Positions 1-8,648 of a stretch of 64,000 bases of DNA are shown here, piece after piece (the first letter of the stretch is position 1; every line of letters starts with the position of its first letter). This DNA is from Clostridium acidisoli DSM 12555 (GTDB taxonomy: Bacteria; Bacillota; Clostridia; Clostridiales; Clostridiaceae), in the NCBI RefSeq assembly GCF_900176305.1, contig NZ_FWXH01000003.1, positions 1-64,000 on the forward strand, read 5' to 3'. Under the pieces are notes generated by a model, which saw only the letters and a program-made list of their open reading frames with translations, was not told the origin of the DNA and did not search any database. A program made the position numbers and the translations under genes.

Positions 1-276
1 GGTCCTCAATTCACTTCTGTTAAATTCGAACACTTTTGTAAGGTACACAGTATTTATCATGAGCTCATTCCAACAAATTCACCAAACTATAATGCTCATA
101 TTGAGTCTTTTCATTCACTTCTCTCCAAAGAATGTATAGCTTGGAATGAGATTAGAAATTTTACTCATGGATACTTGCTTATTGATGAATATATAAAATT
201 CTATAATGAGGAAAGAATACATGGAAGCTTAAACTATACGAGTCCAAATGAGTTTATAAGAAAATCTATGAATTAA
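1..276 (+). pseudogene. IS3-family transposase (OrfB), C-terminal end, cut by window edge
   Basis: Frame 1 is open from the first base to a TAA at 274-276 and encodes the end of an rve-type DDE integrase core. The protein reads GPQFTS near its start, then NSPNYNAHIESFHSLLSKE, where the Glu of IESFH matches the last catalytic acid of IS3/IS150-type transposases. It ends with the usual YNEERIHGSLNYTSP tail. The first two catalytic Asp residues lie outside the window, so I cannot tell whether the copy is intact. No clear terminal inverted repeat could be fixed in the following 200 bases. Confidence 0.85.
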
Positions 277-466
277 TTAGCATTCGTAAGAAATTGTTGA
301 AAATAAGGGGAGCAATCCGCTTTATTCATTTTGCAACTCCTAACTAACATATAACCTGTAGTGATATTGTTGTATTTATTATACATTAATTATTAAGACT
401 TATATAACTAAATTCATTATTTTTCTGACGTAGGAGGAAAAATTTCCTTAAAAGTTCTTGTACAAT

Positions 467-500
467 AAAATCACTTATGTTAAAAAACATAAGTGATTTT
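467..500. terminator. Hairpin terminator after htrA
   Basis: A 15-bp perfect inverted repeat (467-481 with 486-500) closes a four-base loop and has A/T tracts at both sides, so it can work in both directions. It lies 49 bases past the htrA stop on the minus strand. The rest of 277-548 is AT-rich and holds no supported gene. Confidence 0.7.
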
Positions 501-548
501 AAAATGATAACTGTTAAATTTAAACTACAAAGAGGAAGGTGTTTTCTA

Positions 549-1868
549 CTAATTTGATAAGGTTGCACTTAAAGTTTTAGTTGAGCTATCTCTATAAACC
601 TGTATATCAACTTTATCTCCAGCATTATATTTTGATTTTGCAGCGTTTAAGTCATCTGTACTTTTTACAGTTTGATCTCCGAATTTTGTAATGATATCTC
701 CAACTTCAAGACCTGCTTTAGAAGCTGAACTTCCTGGATTAACCTTTGCTACTTCTGCACCTTGGGGTACATTGTATTGGCTAGCATCGTCTTTTGAAAC
801 ATCACTAACTGAAACGCCAAGCACTACCATTTGTTTTGTAAGTGAGCTTATCTTAGGTTTTACTAAATCTATAGGAATTGCAAAACCGATACCTTCAGCA
901 CCACCAGTAAGCTTTGAACTTGTAATTCCTATAACCTGGCCTAAGGAATTAACAAGAGGTCCACCACTGTTACCAGAATTTATAGCAGCATCTGTTTGAA
1001 TAAGGGTTTGTGTTTTAGAATTTTCAACATTTACTTGTCGATTTAAGGCACTTATAACTCCTGACGTTACTGAACCAAAGAATTCTAACCCCATTGGGTT
1101 ACCTATAGCTACTACAGGATCTCCAACTTGTGATTCACTTGAGGATCCAAGTTCAGCTACACCAGGCATTGTAACATTAGCATCTGTAACTTTAATTACT
1201 GCAACGTCAAGAGATGCATCATAGTTTACGACTTTAGCTGTGGCAGTCTTTTTATTGTTGAAAGTAATTGTTATTTTTTGAGCACCGCTTATAACATGAT
1301 AATTTGTTAAAATGTAACCTTGTTTATCAATTATAATTCCAGAACCTACACCTTCCTCTTCTTGTGAATCACCGAAATCATAGTTACTTGAAGTTTCGAT
1401 TTTTGTAGAAACTCCAACGACTGAAGGACCTACCTTTTTAGCAATTTGAGATACAGTAAGACCACCACTACTTGCAACTGTAGGTGATGCACTTACTGAA
1501 GCCCCATTATTTGTAGAATCATTATTTGTGTTTTGATTATTGTTTGCTTTAGAAATATCTTGGTATAAAGGCGTATTTTTAAATAAACCTGTTTTGGGAA
1601 GAATATAAAAAGAAGTTATCCCAGAAACAGTACCACCTATTATGCTGCAAATTAAACCAACAGCTATATATGAAGCGATTCTTTTACTGCTTTTATGTTT
1701 CTTTTCAGTGTTATATACAGTTTTTACTTCATAATCATAAGAGGTATCAGCATTTTCATCATAACTAGAAGAATGTGATGCGTTATAACCGGAGTAATTT
1801 GACATTGGAAATTCCTCGGTGGATTTTATGTTATTTTTTTTATCATTATCATTATTAAATTCGCTCAT
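549..1868 (-). CDS. htrA: HtrA/DegP-like membrane-anchored serine protease with PDZ domain
   Basis: This is a surface quality-control protease of the trypsin-like S1C family. The 439-residue protein has a Ser/Asn/Tyr-rich cytosolic tail (1-60), one membrane segment (about 63-88), a low-complexity linker, the protease domain (about 135-330) and one PDZ domain (about 340-430). The visible triad is His191 (TNYHVISG), Asp221 (ASLDVAV) and Ser301 (GNSGGP). The start is fixed by TTAGGAGG a few bases before ATG. The gene is transcribed alone, divergent from the pepF-like gene. Two TGACAATTAT repeats upstream may be regulatory. Confidence 0.93.
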   Translation of the reverse strand: MSEFNNDNDKKNNIKSTEEFPMSNYSGYNASHSSSYDENADTSYDYEVKTVYNTEKKHKSSKRIASYIAVGLICSIIGGTVSGITSFYILPKTGLFKNTPLYQDISKANNNQNTNNDSTNNGASVSASPTVASSGGLTVSQIAKKVGPSVVGVSTKIETSSNYDFGDSQEEEGVGSGIIIDKQGYILTNYHVISGAQKITITFNNKKTATAKVVNYDASLDVAVIKVTDANVTMPGVAELGSSSESQVGDPVVAIGNPMGLEFFGSVTSGVISALNRQVNVENSKTQTLIQTDAAINSGNSGGPLVNSLGQVIGITSSKLTGGAEGIGFAIPIDLVKPKISSLTKQMVVLGVSVSDVSKDDASQYNVPQGAEVAKVNPGSSASKAGLEVGDIITKFGDQTVKSTDDLNAAKSKYNAGDKVDIQVYRDSSTKTLSATLSN

Positions 1869-1920
1869 TGTATTACCTCCTAATTAATATTTCTTTTGAT
1901 TTAATAATAATCATGAACTG

Positions 1921-1962
1921 TGACAATTATATGACATATTTGTTAAATGCATATGACAATTA
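1921..1962. promoter_or_regulatory. Direct repeat upstream of htrA (possible operator)
   Basis: TGACAATTAT occurs at 1921-1930 and again at 1953-1962, 32 bases apart, which is about three helical turns. It lies 50-95 bases upstream of the htrA start. Two direct repeats on one DNA face suit a response-regulator dimer, as with two-component control of htrA in Bacillus. That role is inferred; the repeat itself is plain in the sequence. Confidence 0.35.
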
Positions 1963-1994
1963 TTAATAATATATGTAGAACATAGTTCATAAGA

Positions 1995-2023
1995 TTGGAA
2001 TATATTTAAAGGTATAGTATAAT
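1995..2023 (+). promoter_or_regulatory. Sigma-A-type promoter for the pepF-like gene
   Basis: TTGGAA at 1995-2000 and TATAAT at 2018-2023 are separated by 17 bases. The start codon of the oligoendopeptidase lies 72 bases beyond. Confidence 0.65.
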
Positions 2024-2095
2024 TAATTTGTAGCAATATATGTAGTATTTAATATATTATAATACAAAAATTTATATACATAAAGGAGATTTAAT

Positions 2096-3865
2096 ATGGA
2101 ACATAGATGGAGTCTTTCTGAGTTATACACGTCATTTGAAGCCAATGAATTTAAGAATGATCTTAAAAAGTATGATGAACTTATAAAAAATATTGATGAA
2201 ATGGCTGAAAAAAGTACAATAGATACTAATAATGCAGTGAAAAAATTGGAAGAATATATAACAATAACTAATGAGTTTTCAGATTTATATTTAAGATTAT
2301 TTGCATTTTGTGAACTTACTTTAAGTGTAGAAACAAAAAATAGCGATGCATTAAAATATTCAGAGATAATCAATAAAAAAGTTGCAGAATTAGCGAAAGC
2401 CTCTACTAAATTTAAAAAATGGATTGGAAGCCTCAAAAACATTGAAGCAATTATAAGCACGTCACAAATTTTAAAAGAACACAGTTTTTATTTAAAAGAA
2501 CAAGTAACTCAAAATAAATATGCTTTAAATGAGGAAGAAGAAGTTATTATTTCTCGTATGAGGAATACTGGATCAAATGCTTGGAGTAAACTTCAAGATT
2601 TAATCACATCTAATTTATTAATAGATATAGATATAAATGGAGAAAAGGAATCTTTACCATTATCGGTAATAAGAAGCATGGCTTTTGATGAAAGAAAGGA
2701 AATAAGAAAAAAAGCTTATGAGGCTGAAATTGCAGGTTATAGTAAAATTGAAGATATATCAGCAGCAACGCTTAATGGAATAAAGGGCGAAGTCATAACA
2801 GTAGATAAACTAAGAGGATACGGTTCGGCATTAGAAGAAAGCCTTATTATATCAAGACTTGATAAGGAATCGTTGGAAGCAATGTTTAAAGCCATAGATA
2901 AATATTTGCCTGTCTTTAGAAAATATTTAAAGAAAAAAGCTGAGATATTAGGTTACAAGGGTGGATTGCCATTTTATGAATTATTTGCACCAGTTGCTAA
3001 AATAAATAAGAAATATGAATATGATGAAGCTAAGGAATTTGTTATTAACAATTTCAATACTTTTAGTAAAAAATTAGGCGATTATGCTAAAAATGCTTTT
3101 GATAAAAATTGGATAGATGCTGAACCTAGAGAAGGAAAAGTTGGTGGCGCATTTTGTGAAAATCTTCATGTAATTGGTGAAAGCAGAATAATGAGTAACT
3201 TTACAGGTAATTTCAGCGATGTAGTTACGCTTGCACATGAATTAGGTCATGGATATCATGGTGCTTGTCTTTTAAATGAATCAGCAATAAATAGTGATTA
3301 TCCAATGCCAATTGCAGAAACTGCATCTACGTTTTGTGAAACAATTGTAAAAAAGGCAGCTATAAAATCATCGCCAAAAGAAGAAGCGTTTGCAATTCTT
3401 GAAACAGAAATAAGTGATTGTACTCAAGTAATAGTAGATATTTATAGTAGATTTTTATTTGAAAAAGAAGTATTTAATAGAAGGGAAACAAGTTCCCTTA
3501 GTGTAGAGGAATTTAAAGAAATAATGTTAGATGCACAGAAAAAATCATATGGAGACGGATTGGATTCTGAATATTTGCATCCATACATGTGGATATGTAA
3601 ATCACATTATTATTCAGCTGAATTTAATTTTTATAATTATCCATATGCATTTGGACTTTTGTTTTCTAAAGGGTTGTACGCTAAATATTTAGAGGATACT
3701 AATAATTTTGCGAAAGAATATGATAAACTTCTAAGTGTGACTGGAAAAAATAACATAGCGGATATAACAAAATTAATGGGCATAGATATCCACTCTTTAG
3801 ATTTTTGGGAGAGTTCACTTAAAGTTGTTGAAGAAGATATTAATAAGTTTATAGAATTAGCTTAA
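2096..3865 (+). CDS. pepF: M3-family oligoendopeptidase F
   Basis: This is a cytosolic zinc metallopeptidase that trims oligopeptides. The 589-residue length is normal for PepF. The zinc motif HELGH is at about residues 381-385 (LAHELGHGYHG), followed by the downstream Glu helix in IAETASTFCE. The C-terminal third carries the family's typical YPYAFGLLFS segment. AAAGGAG precedes the ATG at good distance. The gene probably leads a peptide-handling group with the membrane protein and the M24 peptidase downstream, and it could process peptides brought in by the Opp systems. The exact cleavage preference cannot be read from sequence. Confidence 0.93.
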   Translation: MEHRWSLSELYTSFEANEFKNDLKKYDELIKNIDEMAEKSTIDTNNAVKKLEEYITITNEFSDLYLRLFAFCELTLSVETKNSDALKYSEIINKKVAELAKASTKFKKWIGSLKNIEAIISTSQILKEHSFYLKEQVTQNKYALNEEEEVIISRMRNTGSNAWSKLQDLITSNLLIDIDINGEKESLPLSVIRSMAFDERKEIRKKAYEAEIAGYSKIEDISAATLNGIKGEVITVDKLRGYGSALEESLIISRLDKESLEAMFKAIDKYLPVFRKYLKKKAEILGYKGGLPFYELFAPVAKINKKYEYDEAKEFVINNFNTFSKKLGDYAKNAFDKNWIDAEPREGKVGGAFCENLHVIGESRIMSNFTGNFSDVVTLAHELGHGYHGACLLNESAINSDYPMPIAETASTFCETIVKKAAIKSSPKEEAFAILETEISDCTQVIVDIYSRFLFEKEVFNRRETSSLSVEEFKEIMLDAQKKSYGDGLDSEYLHPYMWICKSHYYSAEFNFYNYPYAFGLLFSKGLYAKYLEDTNNFAKEYDKLLSVTGKNNIADITKLMGIDIHSLDFWESSLKVVEEDINKFIELA

Positions 3866-3917
3866 TTATAATTGGTTAAAATGATAATAGATAACGTCAT
3901 ATGATGAGGTGGAAATA

Positions 3918-4964
3918 TTGGATTTTTTAAAAAAAATGTTTAGTAAGGAAATAGTAAAGAACTTAATTTTTATACTTTTTTTTGCGTTTTTTCTGTATCT
4001 AATAAATAGCATACTTGATTTAGTCTTACTTACCTTCATACTTACTTACTTAATTAATAGTTTCGAAAACTTAGTTATAAAAGTACTAAAGAAATATATT
4101 CCCGTAAAAAAGGGAATTGTCACAGTTGTGTTATATATTGCTATATTTGTATTTATAGTAATAGCTATTTATAATTATGTGCCTGTTTTAATAAATCAAA
4201 TAATAAGTAGTATAAGGCAGGGAGAAAGTGCATATTTAAATATCAGACCAGAAAATTTGCCTAAAGGATGGGGAAGGTTTATACTTCCAACATTAGAAAA
4301 GATTGATTTGAAAAATTACACTCAATCTGGTGTAAATTTTGCAATACATTTTGCATCAGGAGTTGGGAGATGGAGCGTTAATATATTTATTGCGCTAATA
4401 ATGAGCTTGTTTTTTATGCTTGAAAAAGATAGAGTTGCTAATTTTTTAGATAAATTTGAAGACAGTAAAGTTTCTGGAATTTACAGGTATTTTAAATTCT
4501 TTGGAAACAATTTCTTGAATTCTTTTGGTAAAGTTATAAAAGCACAAGTAGTTATTGCTCTTGTAAATACTATGGTTTCAGTTGTATTTCTTGCTATTTT
4601 AGGGTTTCCAAAACTTTTAGCATTAGGATTTATGATATTTATATTAAGTTTAATTCCAGTAGCAGGGGTTATTATATCCTTAGTACCACTTGTTCTAATT
4701 GCGTTTAAAATAGGTGGAATTATAAAGGTTCTTTATATACTTATAATGGTAGCTGTAATACACATACTTGAAAGCTACATATTAAATCCTAAACTAATGT
4801 CAGAAAACACAAAACTTCCAATATTTTTTACCTTTGTAATTTTGATATTTTCGGAACATTTTATGGGTATATGGGGTTTATTATTAGGAATACCTCTGTT
4901 TATATTTTTCATTAATATATTAGGTGTAAATCTTAATGGGGATGAAAAAACTATTAAAAAATAA
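3918..4964 (+). CDS. AI-2E family (UPF0118) polytopic membrane protein
   Basis: This protein of about 348 residues has about eight hydrophobic segments and belongs to the PerM/YdbI/TqsA superfamily. It has two N-terminal helices, an amphipathic middle loop (about residues 100-150) and a C-terminal bundle containing the family's SLIPVAGVIISLVP and LNPKLM signatures. I prefer TTG at 3918 because GAGGTGG (3906-3912) sits five bases before it; the GTG at 3909 lies inside that ribosome site. Members export small molecules or act as sodium/proton antiporters, so the substrate is unknown here. It lies 34 bases before the M24 peptidase gene. Confidence 0.85.
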   Translation: MDFLKKMFSKEIVKNLIFILFFAFFLYLINSILDLVLLTFILTYLINSFENLVIKVLKKYIPVKKGIVTVVLYIAIFVFIVIAIYNYVPVLINQIISSIRQGESAYLNIRPENLPKGWGRFILPTLEKIDLKNYTQSGVNFAIHFASGVGRWSVNIFIALIMSLFFMLEKDRVANFLDKFEDSKVSGIYRYFKFFGNNFLNSFGKVIKAQVVIALVNTMVSVVFLAILGFPKLLALGFMIFILSLIPVAGVIISLVPLVLIAFKIGGIIKVLYILIMVAVIHILESYILNPKLMSENTKLPIFFTFVILIFSEHFMGIWGLLLGIPLFIFFINILGVNLNGDEKTIKK

Positions 4965-4998
4965 TATTTTAAAATAGAGTAGAAATGGAGATTTTATT

Positions 4999-6072
4999 AT
5001 GAATGAAAAAAGATTGCAGAAAATTTTAGAAAATATGAAGAATAATAATATAACACAACTTATTGTAACTTCACCATCATCAATTTATTACCTTACTGGA
5101 AAATGGATTGAATCTGGTGAAAGAATGTGTGCTATATTTATAAATAGTAAAGGGTTAAAAAAATTAATTATCAACGAATTATTTCCAATAACTGAAGATG
5201 TGGGATTTGATATAATAAATTTTAATGACAATGAAAATCCTATTGAGAAATTACTTCCATTTATAGATAAAGAGTCTGTTTTAGGAGTAGATAAAAATTG
5301 GCAGGCTTCTTTCTTGATAAAGTTAATGGAGAGTATAAAGACAATTTCTATAATAAACGGATCATTCATTATAGATGAAACAAGGATGGTAAAAGCAGCG
5401 GATGAAATACAACTTATGGAAGCAGCGTCTAAAGTAAATGACAAAGCCATAGAAGAATTAATTGAAAGTATAGATAAAGAGAGTACTGAAATTAATTTGG
5501 CTAAAAGGCTTGGGAAAATATATCAGAACCTAGGGACAGAACAATTTTCTTTTGAACCGTTAATTGCTTTTGGCAAAAATGGAGCGGAACCACATCATAG
5601 TACTGATAGTTCGGTTTTAAAAAAAGGTGATAGTATTATTATAGATATAGGCGGAAAAACTAATGGATATTGTTCAGATATGACAAGAACAGTGTTTTTT
5701 GGAGAAGCTAGTGAGAGGCAAAAAGAAGTCTACAATCTTGTATTAGAAGCAAATCTAAAAGGAATCCAAGCTGTTAAACCAGGAGTTAAGTTTTCTGATA
5801 TAGATAATGCAGCAAGAAGCGTTATTGAACAAGCTGGATATGGAAAGTATTTCACGCATAGGACAGGTCATAATATTGGAATAGATGTTCATGAACCAAC
5901 AGATGTTAGTGCTGTTAATCATTCAGAAGTTAAAGAAGGTATGATATTTTCCATTGAACCAGGAATTTATTTACCTAATGAATTTGGGGTAAGAATTGAG
6001 GACTTGGTATTAGTAACTAAAGATGGGTGTAAGGTCTTAAATAATTATACTAAGGAATTAAAAGTACTTTAA
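4999..6072 (+). CDS. M24-family Xaa-Pro peptidase (aminopeptidase P / prolidase type)
   Basis: This two-metal peptidase removes or splits residues next to proline. It has 357 residues: a creatinase-like N-terminal domain (1-130) and a pita-bread catalytic domain. The metal ligands are visible in IIDIGGKTNGYCSDMTRT (two Asp), HRTGHNIGIDVHEP (His), SIEPGIY (Glu) and GVRIEDLV (Glu). The ribosome site AAATGGAG precedes the ATG. It is the third gene of the pepF-like group, consistent with shared peptide catabolism. Whether it acts on dipeptides or longer peptides is not clear from sequence. Confidence 0.9.
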   Translation: MNEKRLQKILENMKNNNITQLIVTSPSSIYYLTGKWIESGERMCAIFINSKGLKKLIINELFPITEDVGFDIINFNDNENPIEKLLPFIDKESVLGVDKNWQASFLIKLMESIKTISIINGSFIIDETRMVKAADEIQLMEAASKVNDKAIEELIESIDKESTEINLAKRLGKIYQNLGTEQFSFEPLIAFGKNGAEPHHSTDSSVLKKGDSIIIDIGGKTNGYCSDMTRTVFFGEASERQKEVYNLVLEANLKGIQAVKPGVKFSDIDNAARSVIEQAGYGKYFTHRTGHNIGIDVHEPTDVSAVNHSEVKEGMIFSIEPGIYLPNEFGVRIEDLVLVTKDGCKVLNNYTKELKVL

Positions 6073-6137
6073 AAAATGAATATATTTATCTTTTTGTTTA
6101 ACACTATCTATATAAGAATATATGGTAGGTGAGTTAA

Positions 6138-6596
6138 ATGATTGTTGTGTATCATGATGTTGGTGGAGCTCATTCAACAGCAGTTGCAGCCAATATACAT
6201 ATTAATAAATTGCCAATGAATAGAATTCCAAGTAAAGAGGAGTTATTAGCGCTACCGACGTTTGACAAAATAGAAAAAGACCAACTGGGAAGATTAATTT
6301 ATATTGGAGAAGATGAAAACAAAGTCAAAGTGTATACTATTGGAAGAAAATATGTACCTAACTTAGTTATACCAGCAATTTCAGATATGTACTCTCTTTT
6401 ATATGGTAGTAATGATGGACTATATATTGTGGATACTAAACCAACGGTAAATCTTTTGATGAAGATAGGTGGATATACTTCAAGAAAATTGCATTGGGTA
6501 GGTTTCGGAAGACCTATTGTAACAAAGGGCAGTCAAGATGCGTATATGAATATAGCTAGTATTGTTAAAAATGTAAAAAACAATATTAGCAAATGA
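6138..6596 (+). CDS. DUF3189 family protein
   Basis: This is a 152-residue soluble protein of a family common in spore-forming clostridia. It starts with a glycine-rich strand (IVVYHDVGGAHSTAVAA) that resembles a P-loop-like turn but lacks GKS/T. Conserved patches include FDKIEKDQLGRLIYIG and HWVGFGRPIVTKG. The function is unknown. GGTAGGTGAG precedes the ATG. It follows the M24 peptidase by 65 bases in the same direction and ends at a strong terminator. Confidence 0.8.
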   Translation: MIVVYHDVGGAHSTAVAANIHINKLPMNRIPSKEELLALPTFDKIEKDQLGRLIYIGEDENKVKVYTIGRKYVPNLVIPAISDMYSLLYGSNDGLYIVDTKPTVNLLMKIGGYTSRKLHWVGFGRPIVTKGSQDAYMNIASIVKNVKNNISK

Positions 6597-6603
6597 ATTT
6601 GTG

Positions 6604-6655
6604 AAACTAACACTCAGGATGTGTCAAAATCAAAACACTACCTGAGTGTTAGTTT
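6604..6655. terminator. Bidirectional terminator between DUF3189 and the cis-prenyltransferase gene
   Basis: A 15-bp perfect stem (6604-6618 with 6641-6655) ends in A/T tracts on both sides. It lies between two converging genes and can stop both. Confidence 0.85.
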
Positions 6656-6686
6656 AATTTTATTACATCTTAGCATTGTAAAAATT

Positions 6687-7331
6687 TCAACCACCTAAAG
6701 TCACATCTTGTTTTGAGTACCATTCAAGGGCAGAATTAAATTGATTAGCATCAAAATCTGGCCACATTTCTTCAACTATGTAAAAATCTGAATATACACT
6801 TTGTATTGGCAGAAAGCCACTTAGTCTTCTTCGTCCTCCCCAACGGATGATAAGATCAACTCTACTTATGTCTCTAGATTTAATATTTTCATAAACGTTT
6901 TTTCTTGAATGTGCATCTGAAGAGGATAAACCAAGTACATCCCATTCCCAGCCGTAGTTAACTAAGAAATTTACTTTTATTCCACCAGTTCCAAAATCTT
7001 TTCGTTTAGTAAAAGGTAACAGTTCTTTTGGAAACATAGGTGAGTCAGAATTACCAATCACTAAAAGAGAGGCGTTTTCTTTTGAAAGCATTTTTACAGC
7101 TTTAACACAAGCTTCTGTGAAGGCGATTTTTTGTAAAGCAGGTCTTTTTGTATTATCAACGGTGAATCCATAAAAGGTAAGCTCTTTTATACCAATTTTT
7201 TCACAGAGTTTAAATATTTCTAAACCTGGGTTAAGCCCATTACTATAACCCATTTCTTTGGAATATCCATTTTTTTCAGCCCAACGTCTATTCCCATCTG
7301 GTATTATCCCTATATGCTTTGGTATTCTCAT
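6687..7331 (-). CDS. Divergent undecaprenyl diphosphate synthase-family (cis-prenyltransferase) protein
   Basis: The 214-residue protein has the cis-prenyltransferase fold signatures in order: IPDGNRRWAE (usual form DGNGRWA, with the metal-binding Asp kept), LTFYGFTVDNTKRP (usual form LTLYAFSxENWxRP), and IRWGGRRRLSGFLPIQSVYSDFY in place of the usual RTSGEQRLSNFLLWQ and following residues. The Glu of that last motif, which binds diphosphate/Mg, is replaced by Arg, and the usual GHxxG is GYSNG. It is also shorter than UppS (about 245-250). AAAGGAGA precedes the ATG. It probably uses another substrate or chain length than the housekeeping enzyme. It is transcribed alone. Confidence 0.75.
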   Translation of the reverse strand: MRIPKHIGIIPDGNRRWAEKNGYSKEMGYSNGLNPGLEIFKLCEKIGIKELTFYGFTVDNTKRPALQKIAFTEACVKAVKMLSKENASLLVIGNSDSPMFPKELLPFTKRKDFGTGGIKVNFLVNYGWEWDVLGLSSSDAHSRKNVYENIKSRDISRVDLIIRWGGRRRLSGFLPIQSVYSDFYIVEEMWPDFDANQFNSALEWYSKQDVTLGG

Positions 7332-7420
7332 AGTTAGTATCTCCTTTTATCAATAAAGTAATATTTTATCAATTTCAAGTTTCACTTTATTATTAGTATA
7401 CCATATAAGCCAATAATTAT

Positions 7421-7449
7421 TTGACTAAATAATTTAAATAAAGTATAAT
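7421..7449 (+). promoter_or_regulatory. Strong sigma-A promoter of the preQ1/QueT operon
   Basis: TTGACT (7421-7426) and TATAAT (7444-7449) are spaced 17 bases apart. The predicted transcript starts near 7456, just upstream of the candidate preQ1 aptamer. Confidence 0.8.
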
Positions 7450-7472
7450 GATCCAGTATCAAAATTTAATAG

Positions 7473-7512
7473 AGACAGTTCGTAATCCATCCTGTCTATA
7501 AATAAAACTAGG
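7473..7512 (+). promoter_or_regulatory. Candidate preQ1-I riboswitch aptamer
   Basis: The predicted transcript has a 5-bp stem AGACA (7473-7477) / TGTCT (7493-7497), a loop GTTCGTAATCCATCC (7478-7492), and an A-rich tail ATAAATAAAACTAGG (7498-7512). This matches the small preQ1-I (queuosine-precursor) aptamer layout: stem, loop starting GUUC and ending in CC, then an AAAACUA-type tail that forms an H-type pseudoknot. TCC at 7486-7488 can pair with GGA at 7511-7513. The last gene of the operon is the queuosine-precursor transporter queT, which supports the assignment. I could not run a covariance model. Confidence 0.75.
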
Positions 7513-7547
7513 AATAACCATTTTAATGGTATTTTTATTGAGTTTAT

Positions 7548-7571
7548 AGAGGCAGAAATGCCTCTTTTTTT
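7548..7571 (+). terminator. Intrinsic terminator 1 in the preQ1 leader
   Basis: AGAGGCA (7548-7554) pairs with TGCCTCT (7559-7565) around a GAAA tetraloop, followed by a run of seven T. It lies between the aptamer and the first gene, so it is the likely off-switch of the riboswitch. A weaker hairpin (7517-7531, ACCAT/ATGGT) with its own T-rich tail comes just before and may also take part. Confidence 0.8.
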
Positions 7572-7572
7572 A

Positions 7573-7601
7573 TAGAGCAGAAATGCTCTATTTTATTTTT
7601 T
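7573..7601 (+). terminator. Intrinsic terminator 2 in the preQ1 leader
   Basis: TAGAGCA (7573-7579) pairs with TGCTCTA (7584-7590) around a second GAAA tetraloop and is followed by TTTTATTTTTT. It is nearly a copy of the terminator just upstream, giving a tandem stop before the first gene. Confidence 0.7.
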
Positions 7602-7652
7602 GTAAGGAATAACATATATATAATGATTTGTTAGAAACACAGGGGGATATTA

Positions 7653-8642
7653 ATGAAGAAAATAGGTATAACAACTACCGTACCAATAGAAATTTTAATT
7701 TCAGCAGGATATAGGGTAATAGATTTGAATAATATATTCATAATGTCGAGAAAATACTCTGACTATATTGAATTTGCAGAAAAAGATGGATTTCCAAGAA
7801 GTTCTTGCGCGTTTAAAAAAGGAGTTTACGGAGCTGCCATAGCAAATGATTTTCTTGAAATTATAGGTGTTACAGAAGGTGACTGCTCAAATTCAAAAGC
7901 CTTAGAGGAAGTTTTTAGAATGAAGGGGATAAAGGTATATCCATTTGCATATCCTTCTACTCATAAATTATCTGATTTAAAACATTCTATAGACAAGTTT
8001 ATGAATTACTTTAATGTAAATATGAATCAAGTTGAAGTTGTAAGAAAGAAACTTAATAATGTAAGAACTTTAGTGAAAAAAATTGATGAATTAACCTATA
8101 TTGATAATAAGGCGACAGCACTAGAAAATCATATTTATCAAGTTAGCTGTTCTGATTTTAATGGTAATTTTATTAAATTTGAAAAGGAATTAGAACAAAA
8201 AATAAGTGAAATTGAAAGTAGAAAACCTATAGAAAAAAAGCTTAGACTTGCATATATAGGGACACCACCAATGACACTTAATATATATGAATTTGTTGAA
8301 AATTTTGACGCACGTTTTGTTTATAATGAAGTTCAAAGAGAATTTGCTTTTCCAAGGGGAAAAATGCATAGCAATATATATGAACAATATTATGATTATA
8401 CATATCCATATAATATTGAATTTAGGATAGAAGAAATAAAAAAGCAAATAAAAGAAAGAAAGATAGATGGAATTATAAATTATACACAGTCATTTTGTTA
8501 TAGACAGATAGAACATATAATTATAAAAGAAGCTTTAGATATACCAATACTTAATGTTGAAGGGGATAAACTTAATGCACTTGATGCTAGAACAAAACTT
8601 AGAATAGAAGCATTTTTAGACATGCTTATTGATATGAGGTGA
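7653..8642 (+). CDS. HgdB-like 2-hydroxyacyl-CoA dehydratase subunit family Fe-S protein
   Basis: The 329-residue protein belongs to the HgdB/BadE/double-cubane-cluster family. Three cysteines sit where family members bind an Fe-S cluster: Cys52 (FPRSSCAFKKG), Cys78 (VTEGDCSNSK) and Cys282 (NYTQSFCYRQIE). The usual two Rossmann-like lobes are seen around residues 1-100 and 198-329. Members take a single high-energy electron from an ATP-driven activase and use it for hard reductions. AGGGGGAT precedes the ATG. It is first in an operon behind a candidate preQ1 riboswitch and ends six bases before its activase, so I infer a role in queuosine metabolism. No acyl-CoA pathway genes are nearby. Confidence 0.85.
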   Translation: MKKIGITTTVPIEILISAGYRVIDLNNIFIMSRKYSDYIEFAEKDGFPRSSCAFKKGVYGAAIANDFLEIIGVTEGDCSNSKALEEVFRMKGIKVYPFAYPSTHKLSDLKHSIDKFMNYFNVNMNQVEVVRKKLNNVRTLVKKIDELTYIDNKATALENHIYQVSCSDFNGNFIKFEKELEQKISEIESRKPIEKKLRLAYIGTPPMTLNIYEFVENFDARFVYNEVQREFAFPRGKMHSNIYEQYYDYTYPYNIEFRIEEIKKQIKERKIDGIINYTQSFCYRQIEHIIIKEALDIPILNVEGDKLNALDARTKLRIEAFLDMLIDMR

Positions 8643-8648
8643 TAATAA

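Noticed and set aside
386-568. 60-codon minus-strand frame past the htrA end
   Set aside because: It crosses the terminator hairpin, overlaps the end of htrA and has no ribosome site.
2023-2460. 145-codon minus-strand frame inside the pepF-like gene
   Set aside because: It is antisense to a well-supported peptidase and shows no family features.
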